Of a stretch of 64,000 nt of DNA, positions 63,475 through 64,000 are shown piece after piece. A program made the position numbers and the translations under genes. Below the pieces are notes generated by a model. That model ran no database searches. It had not been told where the DNA came from and was given only the letters and a program-made list of their open reading frames with translations. Every line of letters begins with the position of its first letter. Positions within the stretch are counted from its first letter, which is position 1. Source of the stretch: Winogradskyella sediminis. GTDB taxonomy: Bacteria > Bacteroidota > Bacteroidia > Flavobacteriales > Flavobacteriaceae. The DNA is taken from positions 661,606-725,605 of the forward strand of contig NZ_QUNH01000002.1 of NCBI RefSeq assembly GCF_003387355.1, given 5' to 3'.

Positions 63475-63636
63475 ATGTTACGTTGGACAATCACATTCGT
63501 TATAATCGCATTAATCGCAGCCGTTCTTGGATTCGGAGGAATTGCAGGAGCTGCAGCAGGAATTGCTAAAGTTATTTTCTTTATTTTCTTAATACTTTTT
63601 GTAATCTCATTGTTAAGAGGTTTCGTTAAGAAATAA
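63475..63636 (+). CDS. DUF1328 (YtjA-like) small membrane protein, 53 aa
   Basis: The frame from ATG 63475 encodes [20 protein letters not shown], followed by [19 protein letters not shown] and a basic end (LRGFVKK). The MLRW start and the GxAGxAAGIAK centre are typical of DUF1328 proteins, which have two membrane spans and unknown function. It is monocistronic and has its own terminator. Confidence 0.88.
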   Translation: MLRWTITFVIIALIAAVLGFGGIAGAAAGIAKVIFFIFLILFVISLLRGFVKK

Positions 63637-63663
63637 AGTTAAATTGTAACTTTTTACATATAA

Positions 63664-63700
63664 ATAGCCATAACACATTATCTGTTATGGCTATTTTTTA
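63664..63700 (+). terminator. Terminator after the DUF1328 gene
   Basis: ATAGCCATAACA (63664-63675) pairs with TGTTATGGCTAT (63683-63694) across the loop CATTATC, followed by Ts. Confidence 0.88.
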
Positions 63701-63764
63701 TAGTATTTTTTTTACATAAACATTAAATCGCCTTAGCTTTAGTGCGCAATAAAAGACAATAATA

Positions 63765-64000
63765 TTATTCTACTCTAATATAGTTTTCAGAATAGATTTT
63801 GTTGCCATCGTCATCAATTTCAATTTGTTCAAAGCGATCTTCAGACAACTCCAGCTTAAAATTAAACTCTTGCTGTTCTTGTATAATATCGTTCATAAAA
63901 GAAGAACCAAACTCTAAAGTTTCGGTTAAACCATCGTCATTATGTTTGTAAGAGCCATAGCCAAAGAATTCAATAGAATCAGATTTTAATAGTTTACACC
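63765..64000 (-). CDS. Hypothetical protein, 5' part outside the window
   Basis: On the minus strand one frame is open from the window end to a stop at 63765-63767, giving about 77 residues. The visible part is acidic and polar (FFGYGSYKHNDDGLTETLEF, FKLELSEDRFEQIEIDDDG, ending YSENYIRVE). No domain is recognised and the start is not seen. Confidence 0.6.
   Translation of the reverse strand, partial: CKLLKSDSIEFFGYGSYKHNDDGLTETLEFGSSFMNDIIQEQQEFNFKLELSEDRFEQIEIDDDGNKIYSENYIRVE

Overview
The window is low-GC DNA from a member of the Bacteroidota, most likely a marine Flavobacteriaceae (inference). The evidence is two secreted proteins with type IX secretion (T9SS) C-terminal domains, a PorV/PorQ-family protein, Bacteroidota-type promoters (TTG, about 19 nt, TAnnTTTG) and typical flavobacterial gene blocks. 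No rRNA, CRISPR array, transposase or prophage is visible. One tRNA (Pro, TGG) is present.

Layout. 1-5.1 kb: end of a polyprenyl-phosphate sugar transferase, a DUF4105 membrane protein, a PorV/PorQ-like protein, phosphatidylserine synthase and a DUF808 protein. 5.4-8.4 kb (minus): arabinose-5-phosphate isomerase, TatC, an AhpD-like protein and LptB, an envelope block. 8.4-13.7 kb: RecQ, a conserved hypothetical, a cyclophilin-FKBP fusion PPIase, a TPR lipoprotein and a PfpI/DJ-1 protein. 14.1-17.2 kb: two T9SS cargo proteins, one beta-helix and one VCBS-repeat. 17.3-19.9 kb: an accessory islet of single-gene units on the minus strand, each followed by a related, partly palindromic element; it resembles an integron cassette array without a visible integrase. 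20-24.8 kb (minus): penicillin acylase-family hydrolase, DUF721 protein, lipoprotein, RecF. 24.9-31.6 kb (plus): TPR membrane protein, lumazine synthase, two related small membrane proteins, MutL, two rhomboid proteases, an EEP-family protein. 31.6-37.4 kb (minus): ParA, ParB, DUF5683, DapB, LepB, WbqC, DUF6122. 37.5-44.5 kb: two M16 metallopeptidases around an alpha/beta hydrolase. 44.6-50.6 kb (minus): a PQQ-type sugar dehydrogenase with a cytochrome c, uridine kinase, a DivIC-like protein and both methylmalonyl-CoA mutase subunits.

The most interesting region is 51.2-58.1 kb. A Fur-family regulator and a MerC-like membrane protein diverge from one symmetric promoter. Next to them a minus-strand cluster encodes a small CNGKCH protein, a lipoprotein with a Met/His motif, a TonB-dependent receptor carrying the complete CxxxM...HxM copper-site pattern of OprC, a second CNGKCH protein, an MbnP-family lipoprotein and an MbnH-like diheme lipoprotein. 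I read it as a copper-acquisition locus. The paired CNGKCH proteins are the part that seems least described.

58.3-64 kb: an SBF-like transporter, a 50-aa membrane protein, an aldehyde dehydrogenase, then a run of small stress/envelope-type genes (YtxH, holin-X-like, hemerythrin, DUF2383/PA2169, DUF1328), and finally a gene cut by the window end.
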